DNA from: Mesodorylaimus sp. YZB2_4
Lineage: Eukaryota; Nematoda; Enoplea; Dorylaimida; Dorylaimidae
Assembly (NCBI GenBank): GCA_030248295.1
Contig: JASANH010001727.1
Coordinates: 310,001-374,000 of the forward strand
DNA: 64,000 bases
Reading direction: 5' to 3'
Shown piece by piece: positions 1 through 12,161 of this stretch. A program made the position numbers and the translations under genes. The notes under the pieces are model-generated. The model was not told the DNA's origin. It searched no databases and worked only from the letters and a program-made list of their open reading frames with translations. How positions within the stretch are numbered: the first letter of the stretch is position 1; the number at the start of each line of letters is the position of its first letter.

Positions 1-1680
1 CAATGTTGGTGAAAAAGATTTCAAGCTCTCTCCGTCGTGTGTATGGATCTGAGGGCAGTTTCACAGTTCTGAATCTCAAGGCATGTCCTAAATTCTGCGA
101 CAGTCCCAAGTCATTTCACAATCACCCACCCAAGGACACTAAGCTGTCTTGAGTTGAGGACGACCTCGACCATGTCCAGAGACACTTTCTGGTGTCTTTA
201 TTTCCCGCCAGCGCTTCCAGGCGCAGGGTAATTGCCCTTGATCTAGGGCAATTTTGAGCTGACCTTTCTAGAGCAATTTTCAGGGCAATATTTGGCCGTC
301 TTGCAATTGTGGCACTTTGCCTTAGCTCTCTCGACCCGCAAAAACGGTTCTTTTTTAGCTGAGCTAAAATTTAGTCGTCCTTATTTAGCCATTGAGGCCA
401 AAAAGGGACAACAGAATCCTACTATCATCATTTTACTGATGCCCATGGCAAACACATGCACTTTATGGGAGGGGGCATATTTGAAATTCATCAAAATTCA
501 CACGCGAGATCAAGTTACCAGAAAGCATAATCCCATGGCACATAATCCCCCAAAACAGCCGCAGAAAACACAAAACTCTGCATGTGGACTCGAAATTATG
601 ACTTGGAAAAGCCAAATAATGTGGCTCACAGAGACGCCTACTGACATAACAGATTTGTGTCTAAAACGAGAATTCCCAAATAATAAACCCCATGGTTAAG
701 CTTATAAAATAATTCCAATTTGGCACGTTTACAGGGCTCATATAATGTGGACCAGCCTGCCTCAGCCAAGGCGTCCTCGTGACATAGTAAAATTATTCAG
801 ATAAAATTGCTCAGCAAACTTGGACTAGTGATGGGTCCCCTGCTTACACGTAATGGATGTATTTCCCGCTTTAAATTTTGTGGTCTGCTAAAATTTGGTC
901 ATCCTTTTCTGTTGTGAAACAAGATGTGACATGTCTTAGGAGACGCGTAAATCTACTGATTAGGCACCTCTAGGACAGCTATTGTGACACGTCCTAAATT
1001 GGTGTCCCAGGGAAGTCGCTGTCCTAAACAGTGCCTTGAATTCGTACCTGTCCTGAAATTAGTATCGCCCTGCGAAACTGCTGCCCCTGCTGATTGCGAG
1101 TCTTGTGCTATTGCACTTATCTTAATCGTCCAGTAACCTACCAGCCCAGCCGCACAGACTATTGAGTGGCAGCGTGGTGCTTGCTTGTGTATGCCATCCC
1201 CCCGTGGCAGCCACTCTCATCATTGCGATTAATGGAAAAAGAAATCGATCATGCGGAGGCAGCTGGATCAGGAATTGATGTTTTAGCGAATGAGATCTAT
1301 TTTTGATTTGCGATGGGTGTCAGCTTTTCTAGTTTTCCCAGAGGAGTGAAAACAGCTTTACATATTTTTTTGAGCTTGATAAAAATTCAGTTTCTTGGAC
1401 TGCCCGTGAAATTTCGCGTGATGCTAGGAAGCTGTCAGCTGTAATAAAATTTCTTGGTAAAATTGCAAACACAGGGAAGCTTTGTTGCTGGTGCCGATTT
1501 CAAGCAAAATTTTTTGTCCGATCAATGTCAAAGTCAGAGCAAGAAAATTTACAGTTCCTCGCAGGTCAAGGGTTAGGTCAGAAAGTTTTTTTTGGTTAGG
1601 TTAAGGTCAGGGTCAGGTCAGACAGTGAAAAATCTAGGTCATTGGAAGACTAATGTGAAACGAACAAGAATCTGTTCAGA
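1..1680 (+). mobile_element. hAT-related element fragment, copy 1 (enters from the left window edge)
   Basis: This stretch matches, in reverse complement and almost end to end, the sequence at 55620-57405. Shared stretches include the opening around a GTGAAAAAGATTTC-like block, the repeated 'agggcaatttt' block near 240, the short coding-like stretch at 600-690, and the block at 1225-1390. The second copy still encodes a hAT C-terminal dimerisation domain. Here the corresponding part, after about 1190, carries an internal deletion of roughly 100 bp that removes most of that domain. No intact reading frame remains. The true left end lies outside the window. The hAT label rests on the protein motif in the other copy. 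Confidence 0.7.
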
Positions 1681-3014
1681 ATCTATCTAGAAGAAAAGGT
1701 CGAAGAAACTGATCATCTGACGGACTTAGGAAGGAGCCCAACAGCGCAAGCATAGCACGTGTACCAGGAGCTTCGATCCCCCCTTTCGGCTTGCGGTTAT
1801 CACTAGTTTTCACACAGATATCACAACTTTTTTGTGTCATTATTGAAAGCAGTAGGCTGTACCTGCTCGCTGTACCGGTCACAAGAAGCTCGCTCCGTTC
1901 CCACATTAGCTCACGTCTCGCGGCAGGACTACATGGGATCCTATCCGATTGGATCTGATCCGAAAATTGGGATTGTTTTTTTTTGGAAGCAGCTCGGTGC
2001 GGACCATTGCGGTACGAGTGCGGCGCTGAAAGTAGGCCGATATGGCTACCGATTTTTATAAATGATTTGTGTGATACCTTGATGTTGAGGTACACTTTTT
2101 GCTTGCAGATTAAAAAAAATTTAAAACCTTGATGGAATTTTTGGTTGGTACGGGTACGGTGCGGTACGGGCCGCGCTAGGCTTCAGGGACGGGTCCGGTC
2201 AAAAAACTTGGTACAGTCGACCCTATCCTGCTTGTGCCATGGTTCCATGGTAAACAAAATGCATATCATTTGGGAGTATCCTTTCGATACTAGTGATTGA
2301 ATGGTCAAAAATTTACAAGTATTTCACATCCAGGATCCGATCCAACCGTGACTCACGTCAGAGGGACCCCGGGGTAGACCCCTGATCAGGTCGGGTTGAA
2401 CCCGACGGGTTTGGTTGGCCCGAATTTGTTAGCGGAAGCTGAAGTTCCTTGGGAAAGAAACTTCGCGAAACTCCTCCAAACATATGGGCCTTTGGGGGGC
2501 ACTTTGGTGTGAGCGTGACTATGCGAAAATATTGCGATGAAGACACCTTATTTTACGAACCCGAGTTTTTATCTATTGTTATTCCCTAGTAATCCTTAAA
2601 TGAAACAGCATTACTTGGTGTTTTCCCCAAGAGTGGCCAAATAATTAGAAACCTGTGTGTCTAAAAGCGACCAGGGTCTTCACGCTAGCGAGACTTGCCC
2701 AATCCAACTAATATATAATACTTGCACAACTTTCCGAGTCAGGGTCAGGATCTACTGATTGACCCACGCTAAAGCATCCTAGTCTTCACAAAAGATAATG
2801 GTTGCAAATTCATAATGTGCTGGAGACTGGCTCTGCTACTGATAGAGAAATGCATGGGAATGTATGTCTTTTGATCACAGTAAAGTATTCCTCAATGTAA
2901 CACGATGGGGGTCAAGGGTGTTATTGCCCAGCGATTCCCGACTTACGTCTTCATATTCAGGAATCATATGCGACTGTATTCCTGATAAGACCTGTTGGAA
3001 ATCATCAAGTCCTA
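1681..3014. other. Intergenic, no gene seen
   Basis: No convincing exon or RNA gene was seen. At 2370-2420 there is a GC-rich block of CGGGTTGAACCCGACGGGTTTGG type. Its inverted counterpart, full of GACCCG words, lies at 3655-3730. The two arms bracket the foldback element at 3015-3439, so they may be the ends of a larger inserted element. This is weak evidence. Confidence 0.5.
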
Positions 3015-3439
3015 CTCACAAGGGAACATCGCCAACCGTTAAGTCAAAATTTAGAAAAAAGATAAATTGTAATATGTTCCTGGGTGCAAAAGAAAGCTCT
3101 ACGAAATATTTGAGGCGTCTGGCTAACTGGTCAGAAGTGGTCAGCGCCCAAAGTCCTGGAGTTTTGTGCGGTAAGGAAATCGAGCGTTGAGGAAGACATG
3201 CAGAGCTCTTTCCAAACTAGTTTTTGGGTTCGGACTTTTGAGTTTCAGCTTCCAACACAAAAACCAAAAAACCCAGTAAAATTAAAAAATTTCACTGTAC
3301 TCTAAGCACTGACCATTGCTGACCAGTTGGCCGGAAGCCTCTGATATTTTGCAAAGAGCTTTCTTTTGCACCCAGGAACATATTATAATTTTTGGTTTTC
3401 TAAAGTTCGACTTAACGGTTTGCGATGTTCCCTTGTGAG
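3015..3439. mobile_element. Foldback (long inverted repeat) element, family F, copy 1
   Basis: The left arm starts CTCACAAGGGAACATCGCC. The right arm ends GCGATGTTCCCTTGTGAG, so the two ends are reverse complements. The arms run about 180-200 nt each and contain matching blocks: the 'gttcctgggtgcaaaagaaagctct' type block near 3077 on the left and its inverted form near 3360-3390. A short asymmetric centre lies near 3215-3280. No transposase is encoded. The same structure recurs at 62018-62453, which shows that it is a mobile family. The superfamily is not recognised. Confidence 0.75.
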
Positions 3440-4192
3440 ACTATGGCTAGTCTCGCCCATTTATCATACATAGTTTTTGAGAATGTCAATGAGAACTTAC
3501 TTCGATGAAGCCTTCCGCAGAACTGACTCAGAACATTTGCATTATGCATGCATAAAGCAAATCCTGGAGATGACAGATACGAAAAGATTTTTGTAACTTC
3601 TAATATCAGAAACTTTCGAAACAGCAGTATTTTTTAACCGTTTGACACGATCTTTTAAAAAAGTGACACGACCCGAAATTCAGCTGACCCAACCCGAAAG
3701 TACCCGACCCGATCCGGGGTCTAGCCATGGGAGCTTGTCGCCTCGTTTATCAAGTCGTGACTGCAGGCCCGGCTATACAGTAGGAAAAAACGCGTATGAA
3801 GTTCCTTGGGGAACCAGACTGAAATCAAACTGAAAAAATTTAAAAAAGAATATAAATTTTTATAATAAAACCGTGGTGTATTACAAATAATGAATGTCCC
3901 ACAAAGAAGCTACAGTAAAAAAAGAGCAGAAAATAATTAAATCACGATTGCTTAGACAAACATAAAGCATCAATTTGTGCAAATTTTTAGGCTTTGCACC
4001 TTTCCATTTTTGCATTCTAAGTGATTCTTCTCAATTTTTAAATCGCGGAACTCGGAATGAAGTTGCCAGTCGGACTGGATCGTGCTCATCCAGCACAGTT
4101 GTATCCTTCGCCTAGATTGTTTTTCGCTACTGTACTAACCCAGGTTATACTACAGTATACTTAAAGAAGCAGATACCGAACGGGTCGGCAAT
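3440..4192. other. Upstream region of the M13 peptidase gene
   Basis: No exon is recognised. The stretch carries the second GACCCG-rich block (3655-3730) and AT-rich DNA. A pyrimidine-poor AG at 4164-4165, 27 nt before the ATG at 4193, could be a cis or trans splice acceptor. No TATA box stands out. Confidence 0.4.
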
Positions 4193-7100
4193 ATGTCAGC
4201 CATTTTTGATTTTTTTGCGCTTTTCCATCTGATAAGTGCAACTGACGGAGCAAATTTTCTTCACGACGCTGCGGCATACCAACGCGCATCAGAATTTTTA
4301 TTGAAAGGATTAAACAAGAATGTTAATCCGTGCGAAAACTTTTTCGATCACGTTTGCAGCAAATACGAATGGGATCCAGATAAAGAACAAGATTCAGTTA
4401 TTGGAAGAAAGGCGCATCGTTACTTAGAATTGATTGGTGACTTGATTCAAAATATAACTTTGACAGAGCCTAATCTGCCGCCTTATAAAAGAAACCTCAA
4501 GATTTATTATGATCAGTGCATGAAAGCGAAAAATACTGACTGGATGCCGCAAGCTTACGACGCTGCAGTGGAATTTATCGGGCCTTGGCTCGGTAATTCT
4601 TCAGCCAACCCAACTGCAGCCTGGAAGCTTCTGGGAGCTTTAGAACGGCAATTCGAGTTACAATTATTCATTGAAGTAATCGTTTCCGCTGGCCCATATT
4701 TTCACATTACGCCCTCCACAAGACTCTTTCAATATTGCGACACGCCTTTGGAGAAATACATCTTGATAGCAGAAAAAATACCGAAACAGCTGGGATTCGA
4801 TGAAGCGACTGTTTCTGAGGAAGTAAAAAAATGGCATAAGCTTTTCGTAGGAATGTGCACTGAAATGATCAATATTACCAAGTCATATCCAATATCTCGT
4901 TATTATAAATCCATTATAGGCAAGAACACTTTAATCCAGTACCCAAATTTTAATTTCGAGGCGATGATGAAAGGCTTTATTCCCAGCATTGATCTGAATG
5001 AATTCATGTCCAAAGTACAAATATCCATTAATTCGGATAACCTTAAGATTTTTGATGAGTTCGGAAAAGTGTTTCAACGTTACAGCATAAATATCATTCA
5101 TTCGTTGGCCATATTTGGAGTTTGGGGCTACAACAATGATTTGGCAGGTGATACGCCCAAAATGGCCTGCGTTTACAAACTGGTAAGCAAGAAACAAAAG
5201 TTGACAACAGGCTGAGTTTATGTTTTTCTGGATCGCATCTCATTTTTTTGCGTATGAAGCAATTTCCTCAGTGAAATACTTTATAGTCAAATTGCTTTTT
5301 TAAATTTGTCTTTCCGATTTTCAATCTCATTTTTATCAATAGATCCGCCATGCTAGCTTTCTTCGCACCCTTATGTAAAATTGAGAAAACAGATGCTATA
5401 AACTATGATGAACCAGACAGTACAGTGCCGTACCACTGTACCGCATGTACCGTACCGCCGTACTGGCGTGGGGGGGGGGGGGAGGGGGGGTACGTTTTAT
5501 TGTTTGATAGGGGCCAGCTGGGCGTATTTTTTCCCAAATTGTCGCTTTGTAGAAATCTGCAATTTCTACAAAGTTGCCAGAAGTGGAGGTATTCACGCGG
5601 AGCATCTTATGTTGGAACCCCATCTTCATGAATTCTACTCAATGCTGCAAAAATGCTGCTTTCCGATGCGGCATTAATGGAGTGTTCCTGGATTAGGCCA
5701 TCGGCTGTAGTTTCTGTCGTAGGTCATGAGGTTGTTGTTGTGATTAGGGAACACACACTTGGATTAAATTTTAGCAAATATTTCTGCTAGCTTCTCTAAT
5801 CAGCCGCTCTTTCTCTCAATTTAAGAACTTTATTGGGTCTTTGCGCGAGACATAAAAATTTGATCAAAATTGTCTGCAGTATGAGCATTGATCACAAGCC
5901 TGCGGTACAAGTTTATGTCCAAATTACGCGGTCAAAAAGTCGCTACATTGGCGTGCTTTTGCCTTACTATTTTTGCAGAATCCCAATGTTGGCAGAAAAG
6001 CAACTGCGTTTAGGCGTACTGAAAGAAGCAACAAATGGGAAACGGGCAAAAACAGTCATGATTGGAGTTAGGCTGTATAAACAGTTTTTATCCTTGCATT
6101 ATCAGCTTTACTTTAGGGCAAACTCAACAGCGCGGCCAGATCAACTGGCAACTTTTGCTTGAGTGACGTCGCCTTGTCAGAAACTACAGTACCAAAAATT
6201 CGACTAGTCAGTCCTGTGTAGACATGAAAATTCGAACACACAGTTAATCGTGGCAAGCCACGCAGGCGATAGCAAAGTTTCATGTTCACTCTCAGGACAA
6301 TTTGTCAAAAAATCAAACTTGGCCCTCGTTCTAGCTTGATTTTTCAGTCGAATTCAAAACTAAAAATCTGCATGTACTTTTTTAACAGGCTGCTCAGGTT
6401 GCCTCTAACCTTCCAGTCTTCAGGGCAGAAATTATGCAGCAGCGGTCAGCAGAAACTACATGGATTATTTCGGTCGAACTGCAGAGCAAATGGATGGGCA
6501 TCTTATGCAGTTTATGCGAAATATATTCTCCGCATTCCGTTTTCTTTTGAACGCGGTCGACTGGTTAGATGGGGAGGACAGGGAAAGGGTGCAGCAGAAA
6601 ATTGATGAAATAAAAGTTTACACAGGATATCCCCTCTGGCTGGACAACGACACTGAAATTATCAGACGTACCCCAAATCCTGATCACGACACAAACCCAA
6701 ACATTAACGATATTTTAATTCGACGAAAGCTTTTCGATGACAGAATACAAAGTTTAATGGACGGGACCTACGTCAACGAACCATATAATCGGGGCAACCC
6801 ATATCCATCAATTACTCTTAATGCCAACTACTTTGAAATGTCCCGAGGACTCAACCGAGGTCCACGAATTTACATTCAGCCTCGTAAGTAGCCCAGCAGT
6901 TTGCATCTAAAGAGCGGCCGCGGTGATGCGGCGGGTCGAGCGGCTGGGTTCATGCAGGGTTCGATCCCTGGTGATCGATCCTCGCCAATCCTGCCTGTGG
7001 GTACAGTTGGTTGCGTACAAAATACGCAAAGTTTTCGTGTTAGGCATTGAAATTTGAATGCGTATACGCGTTCCGCCTGGTGTACGCATATACACATACG

Positions 7101-9200
7101 CAAACGTGCTTATACGCGATACATATAATGCGTACTTTGATTTAAGCAGCTTGAGCTAAGTTAATTATTGGGAGTTTCTTTCCAGCACTTACAAGATTTC
7201 GAATTAGCACTTACAAGATTTCCAAGAATTTTATTGATCTTTTTCTTAATCGTCGCAACAAAGCGAATATTTGACTAGCGTTTCAGCACGGCAGCTGTTG
7301 AGAGTGATTATCACAGGATTTTTAAACTTTGTACCTATCCCGATTTTGGTATAGCCATCAGAATTTATGCCCAAAGGTAAGATGAGAGTACAGTACAGCC
7401 ATCAGTAGTCGGATATTTGCTGCGATGTAATTCTCCAATAAGTAAATTCGTCCATTTTCCACCCATGTCTACGGTCGAGCAGCAAGATTTTCTAATATAT
7501 TTGGTTGATAATGATCAAAAATTAACAAAAGACTTACACGTGGTAAGAACCCACGAAGCTTTACATGTAGATTTAACCAGCTTTCCCCTATCGTAGCTGG
7601 AAGGGATCGCTTTGAGGCTCGAACCCGAAACCAGCCATTCCGGAGGGCTCAGTTTTTGTGACGCTGCTCAGTGCAAATGTACCACGCCCCCAGGATTCGA
7701 CCCCGCAAACTTCCGCTTGCGATCCCGATGTCGTACCACCTGAGCTATCAGGGCCACGAGAGGAAAAGTAGCAGCTCACTTGAACTTGGCTGAGTGTAAA
7801 GTGCAGCCCCTCCTTGCTCGAAGGAAGATCGTCCCTCATGCTCTCACTGCACATTGCTACACAGGCTGACCAAGGCTGCGTGTAATCGGCCAAAAAACCA
7901 ACTGAGTGAAAAGTTGGACTTCCGAAAAGTGTTGAAAGAGTATTTGGGGAGTAACGCTTAATTTTTCCGCCACTGCTCTCCCGAGATTCACAGATTTTGT
8001 TGACCAAATTGGTACTGTAAATTAAGCCACGACCCGTGTACATCGCTGGATCGCTGACTACATAGGATCTCTGACGTGCATGGAGCTCCCTCTTCCGACA
8101 GGTTTGCGCCACGCCTCATTGCGCAGAGAGCGGAAGGCGTTTACGAGTATCTCGGGGAACGCAGGGACAGTGCGCTCTGGGTTGTTGGCTCCAAAGGCAG
8201 CACAAACGTTCCTTCAGTCACAGAATGGCAGTGAATTCTGTCCTGAGGTCGCAGTCACCGAGAACTCGATGGCCAGTATGAGCCATGAGGACGCAGGTGT
8301 CTGCTCCAGAATGCCGTGGGAGTGCTCCTAGAGAAGACGCACAGAGGGGCGCAGCAATGTGACTTGGCACTCGCACAGCCTTGCTCAGCAGACGTTTTGA
8401 CTTCTGGTTGGGTAGAGGCAAAACGGGCTTATCAAACCCAAAATAGATTAGGATAAAACAAGTTTTAAACAGAAATAGAAATGCGTAAACATACTAATTT
8501 ACATCCTGGACATTTATAGTGATAACTTTCCCGCCCCTGTTCGACCCTGAGTACCCTCTAGCTGTTCAGTACGGAGGACTGGGTAAGTCAAAAAAGTGAT
8601 TATTTTTCTAGATTCTAGAAATTTTAATCTTTCCTTCTCGCTCGCGAATTGTTTGTGTAGGTTTCATCGTAGCTCACGAAGTAATGCACGCCTTTGATTC
8701 AAGCCACATAAGGCTCTTAGCCAAGGACGGGCGCCAGCTGATAAAAGATGCGGCAATGAAATCCTACTTCAAGAGCCTAGAATGTTTGCAGAAGCAATTC
8801 AGTCATTTCTGCACCAAGGATCGTAAGTTGTGCGTCCAAGGAGGGAAAACGGTGGCTGAAAACGTAGCCGATGCGGCTGGTTTCAAAATCGCCTACCTAG
8901 CCTACAAGTTCGCCACGTTGTTGCACGGCGTTGCCGAATTTGCACAACTACACTGGCGATCAGGTCTTCTTCCTCGCCCAGGCCCGAATTTGGTGCGAAT
9001 GTGGATATTCGAATCTCAGCTATTCCGATGTTCATTCTCCCAGCCCAGCGAGAATTGAAATAGGTTTGCGTAATGTCCGTCCATTCGGGGCAGCATTCAA
9101 GTGCGTTCAAGGTTCAAAGTACGTTCCCCAAGTAACATGCAGTTTGTGGGGAGAGATCGCCGATCCGAAACCGCATCGTTTCGAAGAAAAGACAAAATGA
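4193..9200 (+). CDS. Neprilysin-like M13 zinc metallopeptidase, with one frameshift
   Basis: M13 peptidases cleave peptides at the cell surface or outside the cell. Exons: 4193-5182, 6424-6883, 8520-8582, 8661-9200; joins are in phase with GT-AG ends. Exon 1 carries the N-terminal M13 domain, starting with the Cys-rich block NPCENFFDHVC. Exon 2 carries the substrate-binding NANY motif. Exon 3 gives the FDPEYPLAVQYGGLG stretch. Exon 4 gives the zinc site HEVMH and the third ligand in AENVADAAGF, then NYTGDQVFF and the terminal CSLW. The catalytic residues are therefore present. The sum of exons is 2053 nt, one base more than a whole number of codons. The frame breaks near 8925-8932, between LLHG and LPNLHNYTGD, and one base less would restore about 683 residues. 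A weak signal peptide or anchor (residues 4-14) follows the chosen ATG; an upstream exon is possible. The frameshift could be a sequencing error or mark a young pseudogene. Confidence 0.85.
5183..6423. other. First intron of the M13 gene
   Basis: This 1.24-kb intron has a GTAAGC donor and a TCTTCAG acceptor. It contains a G-run at 5471-5488 and a nearly palindromic patch around 5545-5570 (ATTTCTACAAAG and AGAAATCTGCAATTTCT). No further exon was seen. Confidence 0.5.
6905..6995 (+). repeat. tRNA-like (possible SINE) fragment in M13 intron 2
   Basis: A B-box-like GGGTTCGATCCC occurs near 6958-6969, with GC-rich stem-like sequence before it. There is no complete cloverleaf. It lies in the intron right after the exon ending at 6883. 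Confidence 0.3.
7605..7762 (-). repeat. tRNA-derived sequence (SINE-like) in M13 intron 2
   Basis: Read on the minus strand, this begins GGCCCTGATAGCTCAGGTGG, a typical tRNA 5' half with A box. About 45 nt later comes GGGGTCGAATCC, a B-box-like T arm. The acceptor stem does not close cleanly, so a SINE or tRNA pseudogene is more likely than a working tRNA. I found no second copy in the window. Confidence 0.4.
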
Positions 9201-10960
9201 ATACAAAGCTGACATAGTGATGGAAAATGTCTGCATGCGCGACTTTGAAAAAATAAGGAGGATAAATGCTAGAGCTAGCAATCATCTCCGCACAGGCATG
9301 AACGTTGAGTAATTTTAAATTATACGGGGTGTTAAAAAAACTGTCAAGACCCAAGACCCAAGGGTCAGAAAGCTAACTTGTTGAGAACGTCTCGGGACGC
9401 AACATTTCGTCCCGCACCTCGCACCGCACCGCAACGTTGCGTTGCGTTGCGTAGCGAGAAGTCGACCAGTCCGGTTGATGTTTCAGTTGCAGGTTAATTC
9501 GCGAACCTCGCCTTGCCTTGGTCGGAGGTGATTGCCCCTTTGGACTCTCTCATCTCCGGCAGCCAGGGTGCCCTGTTTAGCCTGACTAAAAGGCGGCATG
9601 TACCCTTGAACTTGTCACCACACGACCACACGCAAGGTGTACTAGCAACTTGACCCGCTCTGTCCTTCACGCAACGGGGCGCAGTGGTTTTGTGGAGTGA
9701 ATTCCGCATCGTTTTGATGTCCTTTTGAACATTCAAAAGGTTGATGACCCCAACATTACCTTCAACGATCCAGCCAACAAGTGTGCTGCTTAGTATATGA
9801 AAGCAGCACAAGAAGATGCGCTTCACGCTCCATAACGCGATCACACCAAGGCTAAGCATCTGAATGCTTCGAAAACCTACTTTCAGAGGTTTTTACATCC
9901 AATTCGAAAACTGCATGCCAACAAGTTGTGGGAGAGTTGTTGCCGATTCTTTTCTGCTGTTCTCAGACTTACCTAATGCACATCAAAGCCATTTGAGGCA
10001 GTGCAAAATATTATAGAATTCAGCCATTCACATTATACTTAGTACCTTTTTCAAAAACTTTGTTTGCTGCTCTGAGCCACCATTGGAACCTCCCGCAGGG
10101 CTTTCACGCTTTTTGCCAGAGTCAAGTGATGTGATAAGCCAGGCCGTGAGGCGACCAGCTCTCACAGCGGTTATCTCTGACGTCTCCCAGAGGCGCACCT
10201 CCGCCAAGGGCATCCCCTGCCAGCACCAGCGGCCCAGGACGATGGTGGTCTTCGTCCGGCAACCTGACTGTACCATGAGTGCCCATGTGGACTTACTGAA
10301 TCACCGTCAAAGACCGCTTCCCTCTCAACGAGCGGGTGCCTGCCGTCTGCTGTGCCACCTGACAGCTCTGCTCACGCCACATTGTTTCTCTAATTTCAGT
10401 AGGTAGAACAGTGAATCATAGGCCAGCTTTGCAGGACGTTTATTCTCACAACCGTAGCCCGTAAAATGGTTGCATACTCTGAGTACCCGTTTCACAGGGA
10501 GTACTCGAGTCTACCTCAGTCTCAATCGAAGGACTACTTCACTTATTTTTAAAAGTCTAGGACTACAGTATCTGTAGGCGTTTTTCAGTGACTGCTTTAC
10601 GCAACACACATCAGGTCTTTTTTCACTCCTGCTCCTGACGTTAGCTCCTTCAAGGAATTGCAAGCAGCTGCAGAAGATAAGCAGATTCTCACAGCCTCAC
10701 ATACAAAAGGCGAAAGTATTTTGAAGAGGCTTTGACATTCCAGAAAAATATCCCTTTACACTACTTTACACTGATGCTCACTCTGGGTCGGTCTACGCCC
10801 ACTGATGACAGGGGGCCTACGACACTCGATTTCCCACGAGCGGCGAGACACGACGAAGCAGAGTAGACTAGACGCGTCCATCATCTGCCACGCTGGGCCG
10901 CGAATTTCTCGCCATTATCGATGGGACGCGAGGATTATGACCAGAGTGGGCAATAATTTT
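9201..10960. other. Intergenic with a partial MITE-A copy
   Basis: No gene is recognised. About 9466-9560 matches MITE-A in minus orientation: 'ttgatgtttcag' followed by 'ctcgccttgcc' and a 'ctctctcatct' tail, as at 59811-59910. A GC-rich stretch at 10080-10330 is open in frame for 82-107 codons on both strands but matches nothing I know. A short palindromic GCACCGCAACGTTGCGTTGC run lies at 9422-9445. Confidence 0.45.
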
Positions 10961-10961
10961 C

Positions 10962-11275
10962 TATGCCTTACCATTCGAGGGCCAGGTCGGGAATTATTTC
11001 CGCGTTAATGAGTTTTGGCGACAGGGTGTCGATCGGGCTACGAATCCCATTGTCTCGTTTCTACCGTTTTCTCGTCTGCTCGAGAATGGATGGTGTGGAC
11101 AATGGTCAACTGGGTAGCTACGGGTAATAATTTCCGTAAGAAGACCAACGGGTCAGTGCCTGTTGTCCGACTGGCCGCCACGGCTTCACCAACCACTCTT
11201 TGGCTTTTTATTATCGGGTCGAAGGTCGAGGCGAGATAGCTGTGTTTGGATTGGGCTCGGGGTCGCTATGCGCAC
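10962..11275 (+). CDS. Two candidate coding exons, unassigned (possibly 5' part of the ZP gene)
   Basis: One frame from about 10962 to 11113 reads GNYFRVNEFWRQGVDRATN and continues to a Trp/Cys-rich NGWCGQW. A GTAGCT donor at 11114 and a CAG acceptor at 11154-11156 define a 43-nt intron. After it the frame continues as GACCPTGRHGFTNHSLAFYY and on to at least about 11275. The intron length equals that of the well-supported neighbour at 11605-11647. Neither the start nor the downstream junction is resolved and no family is recognised. The exons may be the N-terminal part of the ZP gene downstream or a separate small gene. Confidence 0.35.
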
Positions 11276-11563
11276 CTTCAACGGACCGCGCCGCACCGCT
11301 GTTTTCCTTTTTTAGACAGGATGCCTTTTTCGGTCAGGGTCGAAGTATCCATCGTTTCCGTCTCAACTAGTTGGTGTGATGTCCCATGGGGGGAGGGGGC
11401 GGCAGATTTCCTGTTCCTGCGGCATGTGATCGGAGGGGTGGGGGGGGACCAGATTGTGTCAAGGACCTGCTGGTCTCGGATTAGCAAGAAATTGGTGAAG
11501 TGAAGTACTGCTTCAGGTTGTTAGCCCAAGTGCAAATCTGAACTGAAGTAGTCTCTAGTGAAT

Positions 11564-11747
11564 GGTCAAATACATTGAGGCTGGGGTTGTATTTGAGGAA
11601 ACAGGTCAGTAGTCCGTGCGGGGTTACCGTCGGTGGTTTAATTTTAGGTGTTGGGCATGATGGTGAGTTCGGCGAGTTGCAGTTTGATATTAATCGGGCA
11701 TGTTATCGGATGTTGGACATTGTCCATGAAGAATGCTGGAGACTTTG
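11564..11747 (+). CDS. Two short candidate exons, Cys/Trp-containing
   Basis: The first exon ends at 11604 (…VVFEET) at a GTCAGT donor. A 43-nt intron (11605-11647) ends in ATTTTAG. The second exon (11648-11747) reads GVGHDGEFGELQFDINRACY and on through MLDIVHEECWRL to a GTAAGG donor. The codon split across the intron gives Gly, and both sides look coding. The next exon is not resolved. The two Cys and their spacing recall extracellular disulphide modules such as PAN/apple, which often precede ZP domains, but I cannot confirm this. Confidence 0.4.
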
Positions 11748-12161
11748 GTAAGGTGGCAACGGGGTGGACAAGGCTATTTTTGGTTTCTGCATCCTGGGGA
11801 GTGAAGCTGTTGCATAAAACGTTTCTCCAGTATTTCTGGCAGGATTCAGGGTATCAACCGAAAAGCGGATCGTTATAGCATCGAGACTCCTATCTTTTAC
11901 TAGAAATAGAAAATGGTCAGTCTGTCATCGTGGGATGAGATTGCACCAGTGCGACTGGACTTTTGCTTCCTTAGGGGAGTCAACTGGTCACGCTCACAGT
12001 CAGGCTTGGTCTTATCCCCTTCCCCTACATGTAGGCCTGCAGTATCTCCGCTATCTATGTTTAAGCATGCACTTCGAATGACACCATGCTACGCACAGTA
12101 CAGCACTGTAATGCGCTTATCACATTATCACTCAAAGCTCACACTCGCTCTTCCCTTCCAG

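Noticed and set aside
7605-7762. Functional tRNA gene on the minus strand
   Set aside because: A and B boxes are present but the acceptor and T stems do not pair; annotated as tRNA-derived instead.
8928-8961. A 34-nt GT-AG intron as explanation for the M13 frame break
   Set aside because: It is shorter than any other intron here (43 nt minimum) and would delete the conserved NYTGDQ segment of the M13 family.
10028-10406. Overlapping open frames on both strands, considered as a reverse transcriptase fragment
   Set aside because: No YxDD or other RT motif could be found; treated as chance in GC-rich DNA.
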